The position numbers were made by a program, and so were the translations under genes. This document shows, piece after piece, positions 63,088-64,000 of a DNA stretch of 64,000 nt. This stretch comes from Sulfurimonas sp. GTDB taxonomy: Bacteria > Campylobacterota > Campylobacteria > Campylobacterales > Sulfurimonadaceae. The notes below the pieces were generated by a model. It was given only the letters and a program-made list of their open reading frames with translations. It did no database searches and was not told where the DNA came from. The stretch spans positions 62,001 through 126,000 of the forward strand of contig JAUZSC010000007.1 of assembly GCA_030949825.1 (NCBI GenBank), given 5' to 3'. Within the stretch, counting starts at the first letter, position 1; every line of letters starts with the position of its first letter.

Positions 63088-64000
63088 TTAAAACGAAGCA
63101 ACAACTAGTTTTGTAACTATAAAACCACCTACGACTAACCATATAAACATAGAAAGAGCCGTATAAATTGGGGCTAAACCAAGTCCACGAAACTTAGAAA
63201 AAATTGTTCCCATCCCCAGAGCTGTCATTGCCATAGTTAGCAAGAAAGTATCTATCTCATTAATAATATCAACTATATTTTGAGGAACAAGCCCGAGTGA
63301 ATTAAATCCAGCCATACCAATAAAATAAACTGCGAACCATGGAATAACAAGGGCAACTTTGCTTCCCTGTAGTCCAGATTTTTTAGCCTCGTATGAAAGA
63401 TAAATTCCTAAAACAATAAGTAAAGGAGCAATCATAATAACGCGCGTCATCTTTACAATAACAGCAGAGTTTGCCATATCAATAGGAGCACCAGCGATAG
63501 ATGCAGGAACTGCTACAACTTGGGCAACCTCATGGATTGTTCCACCCACATATATACCAAATTCTTGTGGAGTCATGTGCATAAATCCTGTGGCAGGCTC
63601 AATTATAGTGGCATAAAGTACAGGATATAAAAACATAGAAATAGTTCCAAAAAGCACAACCATTGAAACCGCGATTGCAGTTTTATGTTCTTCTGCTTTG
63701 AGTACTGGTTCAGTTGCTAAAACTGCTGCTGCTCCACATACTGAAGCCCCAGATGCTGTAAGCATCGAAGTGTCTCTGTCCATTTTAAAGACTTTAATAC
63801 CTAGATATGTTCCGATTAAAAATGTGCTACTTAACATAATGAGTGAAACCATAAAGCCGCTCATTCCAACCTCAGCAATTTGCTGAAAAGTTATTCTAAA
63901 GCCATAAAAAACAATAGCAAATCGAAGTATTTTTTTTCCAGAAAAAGTAATTCCACTAGCCCATTCTTTAGGCGCATGATTATGCAAGGTATTTGCATAA
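63088..64000 (-). CDS. YeiH-family putative sulfate exporter (partial)
   Basis: The 299+ residues have about ten membrane helices. TASGASVCGAAAVLATEPV and GGTIHEVAQVVA are the marks of the YeiH/UPF0324 family. Some members are linked to export of sulfate or to sulfur-compound transport, which would suit an organism making sulfate from thiosulfate; this is inference. The track start is a TTG, and the frame runs open to the window edge (YANTLHNHAPKE), so the gene begins outside. Confidence 0.85.
   Translation of the reverse strand, partial: YANTLHNHAPKEWASGITFSGKKILRFAIVFYGFRITFQQIAEVGMSGFMVSLIMLSSTFLIGTYLGIKVFKMDRDTSMLTASGASVCGAAAVLATEPVLKAEEHKTAIAVSMVVLFGTISMFLYPVLYATIIEPATGFMHMTPQEFGIYVGGTIHEVAQVVAVPASIAGAPIDMANSAVIVKMTRVIMIAPLLIVLGIYLSYEAKKSGLQGSKVALVIPWFAVYFIGMAGFNSLGLVPQNIVDIINEIDTFLLTMAMTALGMGTIFSKFRGLGLAPIYTALSMFIWLVVGGFIVTKLVVASF

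Overview
The window looks like a chromosome segment of a low-GC, sulfur-oxidising member of the Campylobacterota (Epsilonproteobacteria), close in gene content to Sulfurimonas or Sulfuricurvum. The evidence is a soxCDYZ cluster, sulfide:quinone oxidoreductase and flavocytochrome-c-type flavoproteins, the NifU/NifS iron-sulfur pair used as the housekeeping system in this phylum, short flagellins with Maf glycosyltransferases, and AT-rich promoters with strong -10 boxes. No rRNA, tRNA or CRISPR array was found.

Region 1 (1-14.5 kb, all on the minus strand) is a flagellar glycosylation island. It holds an intact flagellin with a textbook sigma-28 promoter, a truncated second flagellin, two tandem maf genes, and a nonulosonate-type sugar pathway. 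That pathway includes a CBS+GHMP kinase, a NeuB-SAF-TIM-barrel fusion, a CMP-sugar synthetase, a class III aminotransferase read in frame with a VOC domain, two SDR oxidoreductases, a second TIM-barrel isomerase and two methyltransferases. Region 2 (14.5-21.3 kb) is a toxin-antitoxin and mobile island. It holds AbiEi/AbiEii, a Phd/PemK-like pair, two related ATPases flanking an IS4/Tn5-like element with 49-bp imperfect terminal repeats, remnants of another ATPase and an antitoxin, and a small ORF behind a structured leader.

Region 3 (21.3-31.5 kb) is mainly housekeeping: topA, a phosphodiesterase, bioB, a cation/proton antiporter, msrA, an OmpA-like lipoprotein or porin, an exported protein, a methyltransferase and an asparagine synthase. 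Region 4 (31.5-37.4 kb) is an electron-transfer operon (FccB-like flavoprotein, Rieske protein, class II-like cytochrome c), followed by an EamA transporter, an SQR-like flavoprotein and mazEF. Region 5 (37.4-48.7 kb) has a CNNM transporter, mgtE, nifSU, leuC, an OmpA protein with TSP3 repeats, mobA and moaC. Molybdenum cofactor genes suit the SoxC enzyme encoded downstream.

Region 6 (48.7-59.6 kb) is the sulfur region: DUF302 proteins, a thioredoxin-like protein, a MOSC protein, a metallo-beta-lactamase, SoxZ, SoxY, SoxD, SoxC, a Tat-exported SQR and a small cytochrome c. Together these would oxidise sulfide and protein-bound sulfane sulfur and pass electrons to quinone and cytochrome c. Region 7 (59.7-64 kb) has aroC, rnc, a TPR protein, a hypothetical gene and a YeiH-type transporter cut by the window edge.

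A strong caveat concerns single-base frameshifts. About a dozen genes are split by +1/-1 changes, mostly in homopolymers, while neighbouring genes are intact. I read most of these as sequencing or assembly indels rather than true decay, and I annotate each split gene over its whole span.
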